From: Codonopsis lanceolata
Lineage: Eukaryota > Streptophyta > Magnoliopsida > Asterales > Campanulaceae
Assembly: GCA_013146195.2 (NCBI GenBank)
Contig: CM028377.1
Span: 5,804,239 to 5,868,238 of the forward strand
Direction: 5' to 3'
DNA: 64,000 nt
Shown here one piece after another: positions 1 to 11,140 of the stretch. The translations under genes and the position numbers were made by a program. Position 1 is the stretch's first letter; each line of letters opens with the position of its first letter. A model generated the notes under the pieces. That model made no database searches. It had not been told where the DNA came from and saw nothing but the letters and a program-made list of their open reading frames with translations.

Positions 1-371
1 TTTCTTGGTGAGGAATCCTTTGATACTTTGTCACTATAGCACGTCTGCGGTGGCGAGTCTTCAAGACGTCCTTTAGTGCATTCAACAAGTTTGATGGTGA
101 CGAGTTTTACGAAGATCATTTTGAGACTTCAACAAGTCTGCTGGTGCTTGTGCATATGAGGTGGTGGTCTGTTCAATCATCTATGAGGAGGTTAGGACTA
201 GACTAGGACGACCTAATCTAAGACCTATGTGTTATCAAACAAGCTGCCACACTAACCGGTATGCAGACCTTTTAGCCACTTGTTATGATACACGGTAATG
301 AGAACAAGCAAATCAAAATATTAGGAATATGCAACAAGATAATTTTGATTATCAAAAAGCATATTCCAACA
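1..371 (-). mobile_element. SIRE/Maximus-like LTR, truncated by the window edge
   Basis: Read on the minus strand, a purine-rich polypurine tract AATAGGAGGAGATTG (plus 371-385) runs into TGTTGGAATATGC, the usual start of a SIRE/Maximus-type copia LTR. The LTR begins at 371 and continues past base 1. Part of it (around 200-290) resembles the LTR at 44149-45384: both contain GGCTAAAAGGTCT followed by TTAGTGTGGCA. This makes it the 3' LTR of a minus-strand element whose internal region lies to the right. The far LTR end and the target duplication are outside the window. Confidence 0.6.
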
Positions 372-1377
372 ATCTCCTCCTATTTGCTTGGAACCATTAC
401 AAAATGACATATACAAAGCACTTAAGCATTTTATCAAAACATAGCAATAACATGCCTACAATGAATGATCATTTTATCCCTAGGCATGCCCTATGTTGAT
501 AATTACAAGAGCGATGACTTTGCTTAGTCTACTTTTGCTATTATAGACTCGATAAATCAAAGTACTGAACAGGTAAAGCAATAGTAAGAAAAACAGTTTA
601 GATCACTTAATGATTTTGAAGAGATTTAAACAGGATCTAAAAAGTTTTGAGTTCCTTTCTTGCATAAAGATATTTATATATGAAGAATTGTTTTAGCAAG
701 AAGGGATAAGCGGAACATAATTGAAAATTTGTTTTGAAGGCATTAAGGTTTGCTACTGGTACCAATTATCCTTAATTGAAAATTTGTTTTGAAGAGTATT
801 AAGGTTTGCTACTGATACCAATTTTGTTGAAGAAAAAAAAATGTTGAACATTTATATCAAAAATATTTGATGAAAATTTTTGATTTTTCTGTTGAAAAAC
901 TGTAGAATCTCTGTTGAAGGTAGGACTCAGCAGAGATGTTTTAGTATAAAAGAATGTTTCAACAGAAGTGCCATAAAGGCTAGAACATGATTCACAAAGA
1001 ATGGGTTTATGGGAAAATTATCACATTGTGTGTGTTGTTTTCCTTTTCGATTCAAGTAATTTTGGTTTTATCCTTGTAAGCAAATTCTCCTCCTAAGGTT
1101 GTGCATACTATGTCATAATTGTAACTCTCTTCCTTAATGTGAGTTAAAGTTGTAAGGCATAACTAAAACTCTCCTCCTTAATGGTTGTAAGCAAAGGAAT
1201 GATTCTGAAGAACGGTTGCAAGCAAAGAGGTTAAGGAAAAATAGAGATTAGAAGAGATGGACAATTTGACAAAAGAGCAAGAAAGTATTATAACATTGAA
1301 TAATACAGCCTAGTTTGAATCTCCAAAACTACGGTGCTAGAATCTAAGGAATAATTTCTATCTGATCGAGGAAAAAC
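372..1377 (-). mobile_element. 3' internal region of the SIRE-like element, no ORF
   Basis: This stretch lies between the polypurine tract and the gag-like pseudogene. I see no coding signal. It contains a direct tandem duplication of about 50 bp (copies starting at 718 and 773), each including TTTGCTACTGRTACCAATT. That string resembles a reversed copia primer site, but its position between gag and the polypurine tract does not fit a functional one. Repeated TGTTGAAG motifs occur at 825-920. Confidence 0.4.
718..826. repeat. Tandem duplication, 55 bp period, two copies
   Basis: TAATTGAAAATTTG begins at 718 and again at 773, and the following ~50 bases match except for a few substitutions (GGTACC versus GATACC). 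It is a simple local duplication inside retroelement-derived DNA. Confidence 0.75.
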
Positions 1378-2164
1378 TTACGTTTTGCCGAGAGCAGTTC
1401 GCGAGTGATCGGGGAGGTCTCCGATAGCAAGAAGGCGTTCATCCTCGTGAATCGGTGGAGCGAATGGTGTGGTAGGAGCATAGGAAATAGCGATAATCCT
1501 AGCGTACTTGTGAATACGGACCCATTCACTCGTCTTCGCAAAAGCAGGACCAGGCCAGATGAGAGAAGACCACTTAGGACCAATTGATGACATGAGAGTC
1601 GAGAACAGCAATGGTGAAGTTTCGAAGTCTTCTAGGGTCACTTCCTGAGCTTTGGTTCGTGAAAGCAGAAGACATTGGCTCAGAATTTCATCAACACGAT
1701 ACATGTCCAAGGAATAATTGAAAATATCCCATGTACTTTAGTCATCGCGAGAATGGTAGCGATGCAGTGCGGCCATGATTCGTTGAGAATAGAATCATTA
1801 ATGGAGTCGGGGCCAATAGAGGGAAGGGCGAAGACCCTTGATAGACTCTCGGCATTGAGGGCGAGATCGGTGCCTCGAATGCGGCCAGTGGAGGCTCTTA
1901 CCATCTCTTATCGGTTGCATCCTTGAGTAGAATTAAATCGACCAATTGAAGGCTATATAATTCTTCGTGAAATGTAAGGATGGAGACAAGTCCAGAACTA
2001 TGAAAAAGATCTATAATCTTTGCTCCAAAAGTATTGTCAAGGAGAAATTGTTCTCCTTGAATCGTTCGACCAAGAATGTAGGATTGAGAACCTATTACAG
2101 TAGCGAAGGAAGATTCAAAAGGAGTAATAGAGGTGGAGGCGTTGTAGGAAGAAGAAGCGGTCAT
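1378..2164 (-). pseudogene. Retroelement gag-like ORF with frameshifts
   Basis: Three overlapping minus-strand reading frames form one decayed ORF: 2164-1898, 1904-1680 and 1710-1378. The first ends in ..KDATDKRW and the second continues with VRASTGRIRGTD, followed by LSRVFALPSIG. This spacing resembles the N-terminal gag-like domain often labelled 'putative plant transposon protein' (an IRG motif, then hydrophobic residues and a VF.LP motif). At least two frameshifts (near 1900 and 1700) separate the parts. No protease, integrase or reverse transcriptase follows before the polypurine tract at 371-385, so the element is either internally deleted or non-autonomous. The family assignment rests on remembered motif patterns and is moderate. 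Confidence 0.45.
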
Positions 2165-2332
2165 GAAGATTTTATGAGAAGGAAAAGAAAGCTACTTGTT
2201 TATCCTCTTTCTTACTGGGCTCACAAGCTTACCCATACAGTTTCTGGTTGTGCAGTTGAGATTTGATTGAGATTTGGATAGAAGTTGTTTGCTCGAGGTT
2301 TATCGAGGCTCGGTTTTGATATAAAACAATTA
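2165..2332. other. Flank between gag-like pseudogene and MULE
   Basis: No gene is visible. The last nine bases (2324-2332, AAACAATTA) are the left target-site duplication of the MULE. CTCGGTTTTGATATAAAA occurs at about 2309 and again at about 4225, just outside the other end of the MULE, a short direct repeat flanking the insertion. Confidence 0.5.
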
Positions 2333-2552
2333 GGGATAAGTATACCATTAGTCTCTGAACTTTGGCCGAACCCATCATAAGTCCCCCAACTTCAAAAAGT
2401 TTCACCGTTAACCAAAGTAGAGCTTTTTTGCTTATCGGAGGTCCCTAGCCCTAACGTTGTTAGTGTATTTCTGTTAAGTGAGCATGTGCCACTCACATGC
2501 ACAAAATAAGGGGGCCATGTATAACATGCTCAAAATAAGGGGGCAATATGAA
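2333..2552 (+). repeat. Left terminal inverted repeat of the MULE
   Basis: It pairs with 3941-4159 in inverted orientation. Recognisable shared blocks are GGGATAAGTATACCATTAGT at the tip, CTTCAAAAAGTTTCACC, GGTCCCTAGCCCTAACG and ACTCACATGCACAAAATAAG. Confidence 0.9.
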
Positions 2553-3159
2553 ACCGTTCCATGTATAACAACTCCGGTTTACTTCTCATTTCGATACCTT
2601 TGGCGAAATCGTTCCACGGCTTATTAACTACATCAACACTTTGGAAGCTTTCATCCTCCCGGATTCGACCTCCGTCGTTCGATCACGAATCTCCCACACC
2701 GATCGACTTCTACCAACCCACTTACACTCTACGAGCCATCTTCGCTGGAATTCAATTGCGGTGGAGATAACATCTCCTCTCTACTCAGCTCCACGCTCTG
2801 GCCTACGTTTTCCTTCTTTCTCTCAACTCTCACACTCCTCCTCCATTTCTCCTCCGTCGTCTGCATCACCGAGTCAGCAACGAATTTTACGGCGAGCTCT
2901 CTGCTCGATTCGCACTTGTAGACCACGTCAGCGAAGAATGTATTTGTCTACAGCGGAGTTTGCGTTGAATGTGATTTGTACTCTAGTGAGGTTTGAAGAA
3001 GTTCTGTTCCTTTGAGAATGTAATCATGGCTGTTCGTTGGTGAATCGAGTCGTCTTCGATACATCTTGCCAAAGCGTATCCATTTTTGTAGCTCTGAAAT
3101 TGACATGATTCGGTGAGTATAGAACCCTAATTAATTTGGTACTAGTTCATTTTCTTGAA

Positions 3160-3941
3160 GGAGTGATTTGCTATAAGAGATGTAAGCTGAATTGGTTTAT
3201 ATTTCCATTCAAAGAACCCAACTATAAATTCAACTGGGTTCATATTTTTATTCAAAAAATCTCTTTATCTTTTTTCCATTTATAATGGAAATTGGTCAGA
3301 TTCCTTTCCTAAACGATGTTGACTACTCCAGTTTCTTTCAAGAAGTAGACAACCCTGTCTCTGTTCCAAACACTAAGTGAAGAAAGCTCGATTTTAGTGA
3401 AGACAATGGAGATGAATTTGAATCATCAGACACCACCCCATTAAAGGATATCCTTAACACAATTGAATCTTTCGACGAATCTCAAGAAAACCCGAATTGG
3501 GATTTCGAATTCCCACAATTACCACATCAACAATAACCCAATTCGGTGTTGGACTACAGTTTTCAACGGAAATCACCTTAAATGAATGAAAAATTAGAAA
3601 TTGATTCCGGTAAATTAAGAAAAATTAGCCGGCAACTCGACTATTCTCCCATCACCACCAACACGATGGATGATTCAACACGGTACTCAATCGAGAATGG
3701 CGGCGGAAAGCATCAACGGAGGTTATGGGTGAAAGACAGGTCCAAAGTGTGGTGGGAGCAGTACAGGAGCGACGACGAGTTCCGAAAAGCGTTTCGTATG
3801 AGCAAAGCCACCTTCAATTTCATATGTGACGAGCTTGATTCCGCCGTCACTAAGAAAGACACGATGCTGCGTTTGAATATCCCAAACTAAAACAGAGGGA
3901 GTGATTTGCTAAAAGAGATTGAAGCTGAATTGGTTTATATT
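3160..3941 (+). repeat. Direct repeat bracketing the captured exon
   Basis: GAGTGATTTGCT, RAAGCTGAATTGG and TTTATATT occur at 3160-3204 and again at 3899-3941 (about 43 bp, a few mismatches). The two copies enclose the HARBI1-like reading frame and the second abuts the right inverted repeat. Confidence 0.7.
3285..3890 (+). pseudogene. HARBI1/ALP1-like N-terminal fragment captured by the MULE
   Basis: One reading frame runs from ATG 3285 to the stop ending at 3890, interrupted by in-frame stops at 3378-3380, 3534-3536 and 3579-3581. It opens MEIGQIPFLNDVDYSSFF, has an acidic middle, and near its end reads RRLWVKDRSKVWWEQ and FRMSKATFNFICDELD. These match the conserved N-terminal region of plant HARBI1/ALP1-like proteins, domesticated or active PIF/Harbinger transposases. 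The family continues with a DDE nuclease domain after ..MLR.xIPV. Here the frame stops right after IPN, so the whole catalytic domain is missing. It lies inside the MULE, oriented left to right. It is a dead captured fragment, though it could still be transcribed. Confidence 0.85.
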
Positions 3942-4159
3942 CATTTTGCCTCCTTATTTTGATGATGTTATACATAACCCCCTTATTTTGTGCATGTGAG
4001 TGACACATGTTCACTTAACGGAAATAAACAAACGGCGTTAGGGCTAGGGACCTCTGATAAGCAAAAAAGGCATACTTGGGTCAGTGGTGAAACTTTTTGA
4101 AGTTGGAGGACTGATGATGGACTCGGCCAAAGTTAAGGGACTAATGGTATACTTATCCC
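3941..4159 (-). repeat. Right terminal inverted repeat of the MULE
   Basis: It is the inverted partner of 2333-2552. The tip ends ..TATACTTATCCC at 4159, followed directly by the 9 bp duplication AAACAATTA. Confidence 0.9.
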
Positions 4160-4168
4160 AAACAATTA

Positions 4169-5671
4169 TGCATTATTTTGGCACTTTCTCAAAGTTGAAA
4201 TTGAAATTACGTTTGTATAAAGCTCTCGGTTTTGATATAAAATACTTATGTATTCTATTTGGGTTAATCAAAACTATAAAGAAAATACGTTTGTATCAAA
4301 TATTAGTATTTTTGAGAAATTATTATTTATTTATTTCTTCTGCTACAAGGCGTATTTTGATTCAGTGTTATTTTGGATTGAATTTTTAGAACACCTGACG
4401 GACCCGGTCTCGTTTGGTCCTGGGATCGGAGGTGTCACAAAGGATGATGTCAATATTATCATTAATAATGTTAGAAAGAGCAGTCAAGTTGCGATTTCAT
4501 TCTCTTATTTTTCGGGTAGTTACGGTCCTTCCAAAACCCCACCATCTGGTTGAGACAATTGATTACATCGTGATAAAGTTCATAACACAATTCTTATTGT
4601 TGCAATGTTGCTTCAATAAAGAAATATACAAGACTTTTAAAGATGGAAAATGCTCCAATCACTTATCTGCTGACGTAAGAAAGGGTGGAAATCCGGCTGG
4701 TCCTATTTAAAAGTTTTGAACCGTTCAATCTATCATTTTTTTCACCGAAAAAAGATGTTTTTGGTGCGTAAGAACGAGTATTCTATTAATGAATTAAACA
4801 AGTGTGTAGTAAGCATTCATTCCCGCTGCTAATTTTAAATCACGATATATGATTTTTGTGCATGGTTATGTGCATCACGATTCATAATTTGTGCACCGCG
4901 ATTCAAACTGATTTCATCTGCATCTCTTTTGTCTTCTTTCTTCTCTTCCACCATCTTCCCATCTAAAAATGTATGATTCTTGTTTCGTTGCTGCAAGAGC
5001 TAAGAATTACAAATAATTTAGGAAGAATACGTTTGAGCTGAGGAAGAACTACTGGATGAAGAAACATTGAAGTTGTGAAAAGAGATGGATCTGAGCATTT
5101 TAGGAAAAATCTTATACAAGAGAAATTTTTCAATTGAAAAAAATGGACTAGAGTGCTTAAATGTTAACAAAAGGTGTCGACCAACAATTTTATCCTATAA
5201 GAAAGTGTCCACCTTGGTGTCTCTAATCCAAGCACGGGCTCTTGGTCGGAAGTTGATCTATTATTATCTCCAGAGAATGAGGTAGGAAACGGGCGTACAT
5301 AGACGGTGCCCATGTGAGCAATGGGTTCAAAGAGGCAAGCGAATAAGTGTCATTTAATAATATAGTCATAAATGGATGGGCAATAAATGTGCACCCATTT
5401 GCACACTAACTTAAAATTATTAAATAAATACAAAAAATCATTTTAAAATTACAATTTACCAATATCTCGAAAGACACTTCTTCCATATATACATACATGC
5501 AGTAGTTCAACTAACATCAAAGGAGTTTGCTTTCTCAGGAAACTCTTCATATTTGATATTTCTACTCCACGATTACCAAATAGCCCCCTCCTAATCAAAT
5601 TAATCACTCTTTCTTAACTTCCTTTTTTTATTATTTTTACTTTTATATCAATAAAATTAATTTATACTATA
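4169..5671. other. Intergenic DNA, nothing recognised
   Basis: This is AT-rich sequence without a convincing gene. The short open frames here have low-complexity composition and no motif I can place. The bases at 4390-4430 are slightly GC-richer but show no domain. Confidence 0.4.
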
Positions 5672-5833
5672 ATATTCCCTTCGTTCCGGACAAAAATTTG
5701 AAAGTCAAACTTTTTAATAAAATGATATTTATAGTAGTCCATTAGTAATAAAATGACATATCATACCTTAAGTAAAATATTTCATAATGTAATAAGTGGA
5801 CTCTTTACCCGGGACGGAACGGAAGAAGTATTA
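5672..5833. mobile_element. Stowaway-like MITE
   Basis: The left end TTCCCTTCGTTCCGGAC and the reversed right end (TTCTTCCGTTCCGTCCCGG) form imperfect inverted repeats of the CTCCCTCCGT-type found in Stowaway (Tc1/mariner) MITEs. TA is present at both borders. The length (~160 bp) and AT-rich core (runs of TAATAAAATGA) fit the class. Confidence 0.55.
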
Positions 5834-5853
5834 TAATATTAGAGCAAGCCCCA

Positions 5854-5867
5854 TAAAAAAAAAAAAA

Positions 5868-5915
<48 letters not shown>
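5854..5915. repeat. Compound microsatellite A(n)(CA)n(TA)n
   Basis: About 15 A residues run directly into about 13 CA units and about 11 TA units. Apparent open frames here on both strands are products of the repeat. Confidence 0.95.
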
Positions 5916-6082
5916 GAGTATGTTTCTTGTAGGACAATCTTATGGATCTTAACCTTAAAACAGACCTATCCATATTAAATAGATAAATATTCAATAATCT
6001 CATTATACACACTCCCTCTCTCATTCATTATGTATCAATAACACTCAACACTCTCGATCTTTAGGATGTGTAATAATGATAG

Positions 6083-6920
6083 TGTAGACACCCTAATTTC
6101 ATACATCTACTATAAATGTCCTAAAAAATATTATTTCAGGTTAATTTGACTGACGAACGTTATCTTTTAAACGTATCAGGCAGCCAAGACATCAAAAGAA
6201 CTTGAGAAAGCATGAGAGGACAAAAGATAACATAGCAAGGGTGAAAGTATAAAATTGTGAAGGAATTACAAATATGGGCACAGCACATGCCGATGTGGGC
6301 GCCGCGCCACGTTCTTTTTTTTAGTTCTTCTCCAGACTTGGTCCAGTCTCTGTCGGTTGCCACATACTGCCTTCCTTCATCCCGATGCATCATATATCCA
6401 TCCGAACAAAAGACTCTCCTCCCTCTCTTCCAATAAATAGGAAACTCCCCTCCCTCAATCAGACACACAATCTCCCATACTCTCATTATCTCTCCCACTC
6501 TCATTCTCTCATTTCAGCCCAAAGGGAAAAAATTACGGAAACCCAAATACTCCATCTCTCTCAACACCCACACACACAAACACAACAGACATATTCTCTC
6601 TGTTACGCTGTTCAAATTTGGCGGAGACAATTAATGCACCTGGTCATTACGTCGTCTAAACTCACACAAAATCCACAACAAACAATGTCGTTACGCTACC
6701 GAAATTTTGTCAAAACACAAATACTCACATACACATACACAGCAAACAACACACACATGCACACATCGCCTTTGCCTATTTTGGGCAAAGCGCAGCATAC
6801 ATGCATACACACACAACAACATCAACAACAACAAAAAAAACTTCCTTTCTCGGACGGACAGGGGAAACACACGCGAATCGTCTAAGCTTAGGCATACCGG
6901 GTTCAGATACTCACGCTACA
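6083..6920 (+). mobile_element. LTR-like block, TGTAGACACC start
   Basis: The sequence starts TGTAGACACCCTAATTT and can be read to CACGCTACA at 6920. The inverted block ending at 47218 starts TGTAGGCACCTCAATTT and shares a (G)GGCGCCGCG-type GC island and a TATA-like AATAAATAGGAAA / CTATAAATAAAGG placed about 350 bp from the start. Both look like LTRs with promoters. No primer-binding site follows 6920 and the 5 bp flanks do not match, so the right boundary is uncertain. Downstream of the TATA-like site the sequence is rich in CTC and CACACA repeats, as in a transcribed leader. Confidence 0.35.
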
Positions 6921-7074
6921 AGAGGTAAGTATCAGATTTGATATTCTGTCCCCGTAGTCATTTATTTCAGCCTGTAAATAAAATATAGATATATATACTT
7001 CCTGAACTTGTAAATATTTGTACTGTTTATATAGGTATATTAAAGTTTATTTTTCACTTTTGCTTGTAACTTTT

Positions 7075-10000
7075 TGTGACGCCCCGCTCCTTCGTTATCT
7101 CGGTTTGCGTGCTATACTTGCACTTCTTCTTTGGTCGACGGTATGTTTGGTTTGCGATAGGGTCTAGATGTGTTTGAGAGACCATATTAAGACCAAAACA
7201 ATATTTAGAGACTTCATATAGTTGTTGACTTGCTAAAGTCACAAGTCGTGACTCGACGATAGTCGGAATGCGACGCGATTGAGGGTTTACTTCCGTATTG
7301 TGTTCGTGACCTCGGTTTGGGTCCTAGACCTCTTTAAGATGGTTTGTTAACATGTTTAGATGTGTTAGACTTCAAGTTGGAGGTGTTCCTTAAGTCTATC
7401 GATGATTTTGGAAGCTTTGGAGATAGCGTTCATCTCTATCGCGTAGTTCGGGAATCGAGTCGCGTAATCGCCTCTCCTTTGGGATTCTTATTTCCCTAGT
7501 TGTTATTCAACTTCCTAGAAGTATTTAAGCTTCTTCATTAGCCCTTAGACTTGCCTTAAAAGTCTCCTTTTGTTGCTCGTTTGACTTCGAGTTCGTTCGT
7601 CGTTCCGGTTGCACGTTGTTGCACCCCTTCCCAGTTTCGCTCCGAGTTGTTTCGGGAGTTGTTCGGGTGTGTTTTAGACTTGTTTTGAGTTGGGTTAGAC
7701 CTTAGAATGGTTGCCCATAAGTTTGGGATCATTTAGATCAAGTTTAGACCAAGTTTTGGAGGTTCAGGAGCCGAGGCGCCCGCCTCGCATGGAGTGAGGC
7801 GCCCGCCTCAAGTACTGAGAGCAACCTTGTGCAGGGACCAAGCCAGGCGGCCGCATGGGATGGGGTGAGGCGCCCGCCTCAACCCCAGAAAGCTGTTACG
7901 GGATTTTTTGTGCCCTGTTTTGGTATTGGACGACTTGTACACCATAACACCTATTCTAAACCTTTTCTAAACCTCCCTAACCCTCCTCACTTATACCCTA
8001 ACATCTCTAATAAGTTTTAGGAGTGGATTAGTGTGAGATTGAGTGGATTAATTAAGCCCAAAATCAGATTTTAAGACACCACATTGTGGTGACACTTGTC
8101 CCACTCAAATTCTAGACCAATATAAGCCATATAATCAGATTTTGACCTTCATTTCTCTCCTTCACTCTCCAAAAACGAGATTCATCCTCTCTCAAACTCT
8201 CCCATGGCTTCTTGAAGACATCTTCATCTCCCTCCTTGATCCACCCCTCATTTGCTCAAGCCTCCTCCACAAGAAGTGTAGAGCTCGACGAGAGGATCGT
8301 TTTCAACCGATTGATTTCTTCCTTTGCTTTCTTTGGTGTAGAACAAGTAAGTTACCTTCTTTTATTTTGGTTCATTGGCCCTAAGGAAAACAACTTGTAT
8401 GCTATTTGTGGGCAATGAACATCTTGTATGCTATGTTTGCCTAATTTTGGGGATTTTTGGAAGTGTAACTTGTAAGAACAATTGTAGAGTAATTTTATGA
8501 TTGTTGAAGTGTGTGATTATTCTTCATTATGTGTTTCTAGGCTTATGAGCATGCTAGCAATCATGCCCATATGTTATTTGAGTTCATTGGAGTGATATGC
8601 CTAAATTGTGAATTTTGGAGTTATGAACTTGTTAATGCCTTGAGGAGGATGTTTTGAAGGATATTGTGTTGGGAGAAATGGGTTATCCCTTTGTTAAGAT
8701 TTTGTGAATTTTAGGGCTTGGGAATCAAGTCCAAATTACTTTGGAAATTGTTATGAAGTGAAGAGGATGAATTATGTTGGGTTGGTTATGAATTTGAGGG
8801 CTTGAGAATCAAGCCCGAACTATTAGAGAATTATTGTTAATTGATGTGGGTGCAAATGTTAGGATTGATGAATCATGTAAATAATGAAACCGAGCCTTTA
8901 GACTCAACGGAGTCGAAATAAGTCCAATAATGTGTTAAAGAACTCGGGTCGAAATCCTACAACATTTAGGTTTCGTTTGGCTATGAGTGTAATAAGTTTT
9001 GGGGTTGTTAGGCTTGGGAATCAAGCCCGAATGAACTTTGGGATTTTGTAGTATATATGAATGAAATGTTTAATTGTGGGGCTATGAAACACGTAAAGAA
9101 TGGAATGTAGAATTAAGACTCAACGGAGTCATTATGAGGCCAATAATGTGATAACAAGCTTTGGGTTGAGACCCTACGATGTTCGGGTCTCGTTCGCTTA
9201 TGTTTGTACGCACCCGAGTATCTCGCTGTGTCCAATTAGGATACTCATGTTATAGAGACCTATTGGGAATTTGTTTAGAACGTGCTTGTAAAGCACGGTG
9301 TATTAGAGACCAACCCTTGGTCTCGAGTACCATTTAATATTGATTATTGGATGAGTCCACTATAAGGAATTTAGTCGCGAGGATATGAAAATACTTGCGG
9401 ATTTAGACTACAAGGTAGTCTTGTCATTCATAAGATGGGTTTTGAGGATGTCGACTATAAATGACGAGCGGGACTTTGGCTAAGTCCGGAGTACCTTTAA
9501 GTGAAGCTAAATGCTAAGCCTTGATTTGTGGTGGTTCTTAGACTAAGTAGTAGTCTTGATTTAACCTTGAGTAGAGGACTATAGTAGACCTCATATTGTG
9601 AATTGTTGAGCTTATATGCTATTCTTGAATTGGTGATGACTTGAGGTTTATGAATGCCTCAATATGTGGTTTTGAACTAAACTTACAAGTTAGTTGAACA
9701 TGTAAAGTGTGTACATTTATGTGCATAGTTTATTGGGTTTTGTAGAGCATTATGACCTACTTACTTTGATGAATCCTTTTGTGATGAACTTGGTCTTTAT
9801 TGGTTGATACAAGTAAATATCTACTTGAGCATCTTGATTTTGAGTCCAGCTGGCGTCTTGGTCGTTTTGTCGGCAATGGGACGATTCATGGCCTTTGGAA
9901 ACATTCGCTATGAATCGCCGCATTGGTACCCTTTCTCCTCACTATTTGGCCGGTAGTGGGATGTGGTCTCGTATTAGCGGCTCCTAGCCTGATATCGAGC

Positions 10001-11135
10001 TCCCATTTCTCATCCCCGGAGTCGGATGAATGTAACGTGGAACTCATTAAAGAAAACTGGTGAGTTATGATCATTTGAGGAATGAAACCCAGTTTATGAT
10101 CATTTGAAGGGCTAGGCCCAGGTCTTGGTTTGAATATTGAAGGGCTTGTCCCAGTTCCTGATTTTGCGTGCTTATGTATAAGCACCTATATGAAAGATAA
10201 CATGCTATGTGGTTATGCAGTTTATGTTACATGATGACGTTATACAAGTTTATTGTTGGTATACGATTAAGATGCCATGATTTTGTATATGTTGGTGCAT
10301 TATGCCATGCCACGATATGCTATGCCATACATTTGCATTTAGTAACTTACTGGGTCATTATGACTCATTTCGTGTGTTTGTTTTCCTTAGTTCTTGCAGT
10401 GATCCCGTTAGTACGCGTGGCGGCTTTGGATAGTGATTCCTAGAAGGTGGCCTTCCGGGCTTTAAGCTTGGGTTTATTATCATTACTGTTATTATGTATT
10501 TGTGAGACACGTATGTAAAGTTACGTAGACTTTACTTGGGTAGTTTATGTTAGTATTCTGTTATTGTATTATTTTAGAAGCCGACTCGTTAGTCGAGCTG
10601 TTGTATCTTTTAGTAGCTATTCCCTTGTTATTTCGAGCATGCTTTAGCTCACTCATCCTATTATTGTTGGTATGGTCATCTCCGGCGACGTTAGTCGTGA
10701 GACTTGGGTTTAGTTGTTAGAACTTGAATATCTTATTCTTTAGTTGATTTATTCCTCCGGCATGTTATAGCCGTTGAGTTGTCGTTTATCAGGTTGGTAT
10801 TCTTGTTGCTTCGCCGGCCTTGGTTTGCCGATGGTTTGTTGTACGTGCGCAATGTTGCGTCACGCGAGTCGTAGATTTGTCGAGAGATAGTCGTCTCTCA
10901 GCCTTGTATCCTTAGTTTATAATTATAGGCTTTGGTCCCACTTATGATTTGCTTCCGCAGATTTTAGTTTTTGGTTATTCGGTTTTGCCGTTATGGCTTT
11001 TCATTCTTGTTTAGCGTTTGTTGGTTCAACTCTGGACTTGCACTACTACGCTTAGCGGGTGCTTGTTCGTCTTTTAGCTTGTCTTGGCGGCACGACCTTG
11101 GGATTCCGCATTGGGGTTCGGGTCGGGCTGTCACA
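7075..11135 (+). mobile_element. Solo LTR, 4.06 kb, Tekay/Del-like
   Basis: The block begins TGTGACGCCCCGC and ends GGGTCGGGCTGTCACA, giving TG..CA ends with a complementary TGTGAC/GTCACA tip. It is flanked by a perfect 5 bp duplication CTTTT (7070-7074 and 11136-11140), the usual size for LTR retrotransposons. No gag-pol, primer site or polypurine tract lies within, so it is a solo LTR left by LTR-LTR recombination. Very long LTRs starting TGTRACRCCCCG are typical of Del/Tekay chromoviruses, which is the basis of the family call (inference). An inverted copy lies at 38975-42833. Open frames inside are short and unconserved. Confidence 0.85.
7773..7880. repeat. Three GAGGCGCCCGCCTC palindromes in the solo LTR
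   Basis: GAGGCG-CC-CGCCTC occurs at 7773-7786, 7796-7809 and 7867-7880. Each is a 6 bp inverted repeat with a 2 nt loop. The related inverted LTR keeps one exact copy (42566-42579) and one variant (about 42633-42645). Confidence 0.9.
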
Positions 11136-11140
11136 CTTTT

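Larger units (their letters stand above)
2333..4159. mobile_element. Mutator-like element (Pack-MULE) with captured gene fragment
   Basis: The two ends are long inverted repeats: 2333-2552 and 3941-4159, about 220 bp each, beginning GGGATAAGTATACCATTAGTC-like on both strands, with perhaps 85% identity by eye. The element is bordered by a perfect 9 bp direct duplication, AAACAATTA at 2324-2332 and 4160-4168, which is the target-site length of Mutator-type transposition. No MURA transposase is present, so it is non-autonomous. The interior holds a 5' UTR-like segment, a GTGAGT donor-like site (about 3114) and a broken HARBI1/ALP1-like reading frame, the arrangement expected of a Pack-MULE. Confidence 0.9.

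Noticed and set aside
806..826. Reverse-oriented copia primer-binding site
   Set aside because: GCTACTGATACCA resembles the reversed primer site, but it is part of a local tandem duplication and is placed between gag and the polypurine tract, where a primer site cannot function.
6385..6885. 166-codon ORF
   Set aside because: The peptide is dominated by CACA/CTC-derived H, T, S and P runs and lies in an LTR-like leader; no domain.
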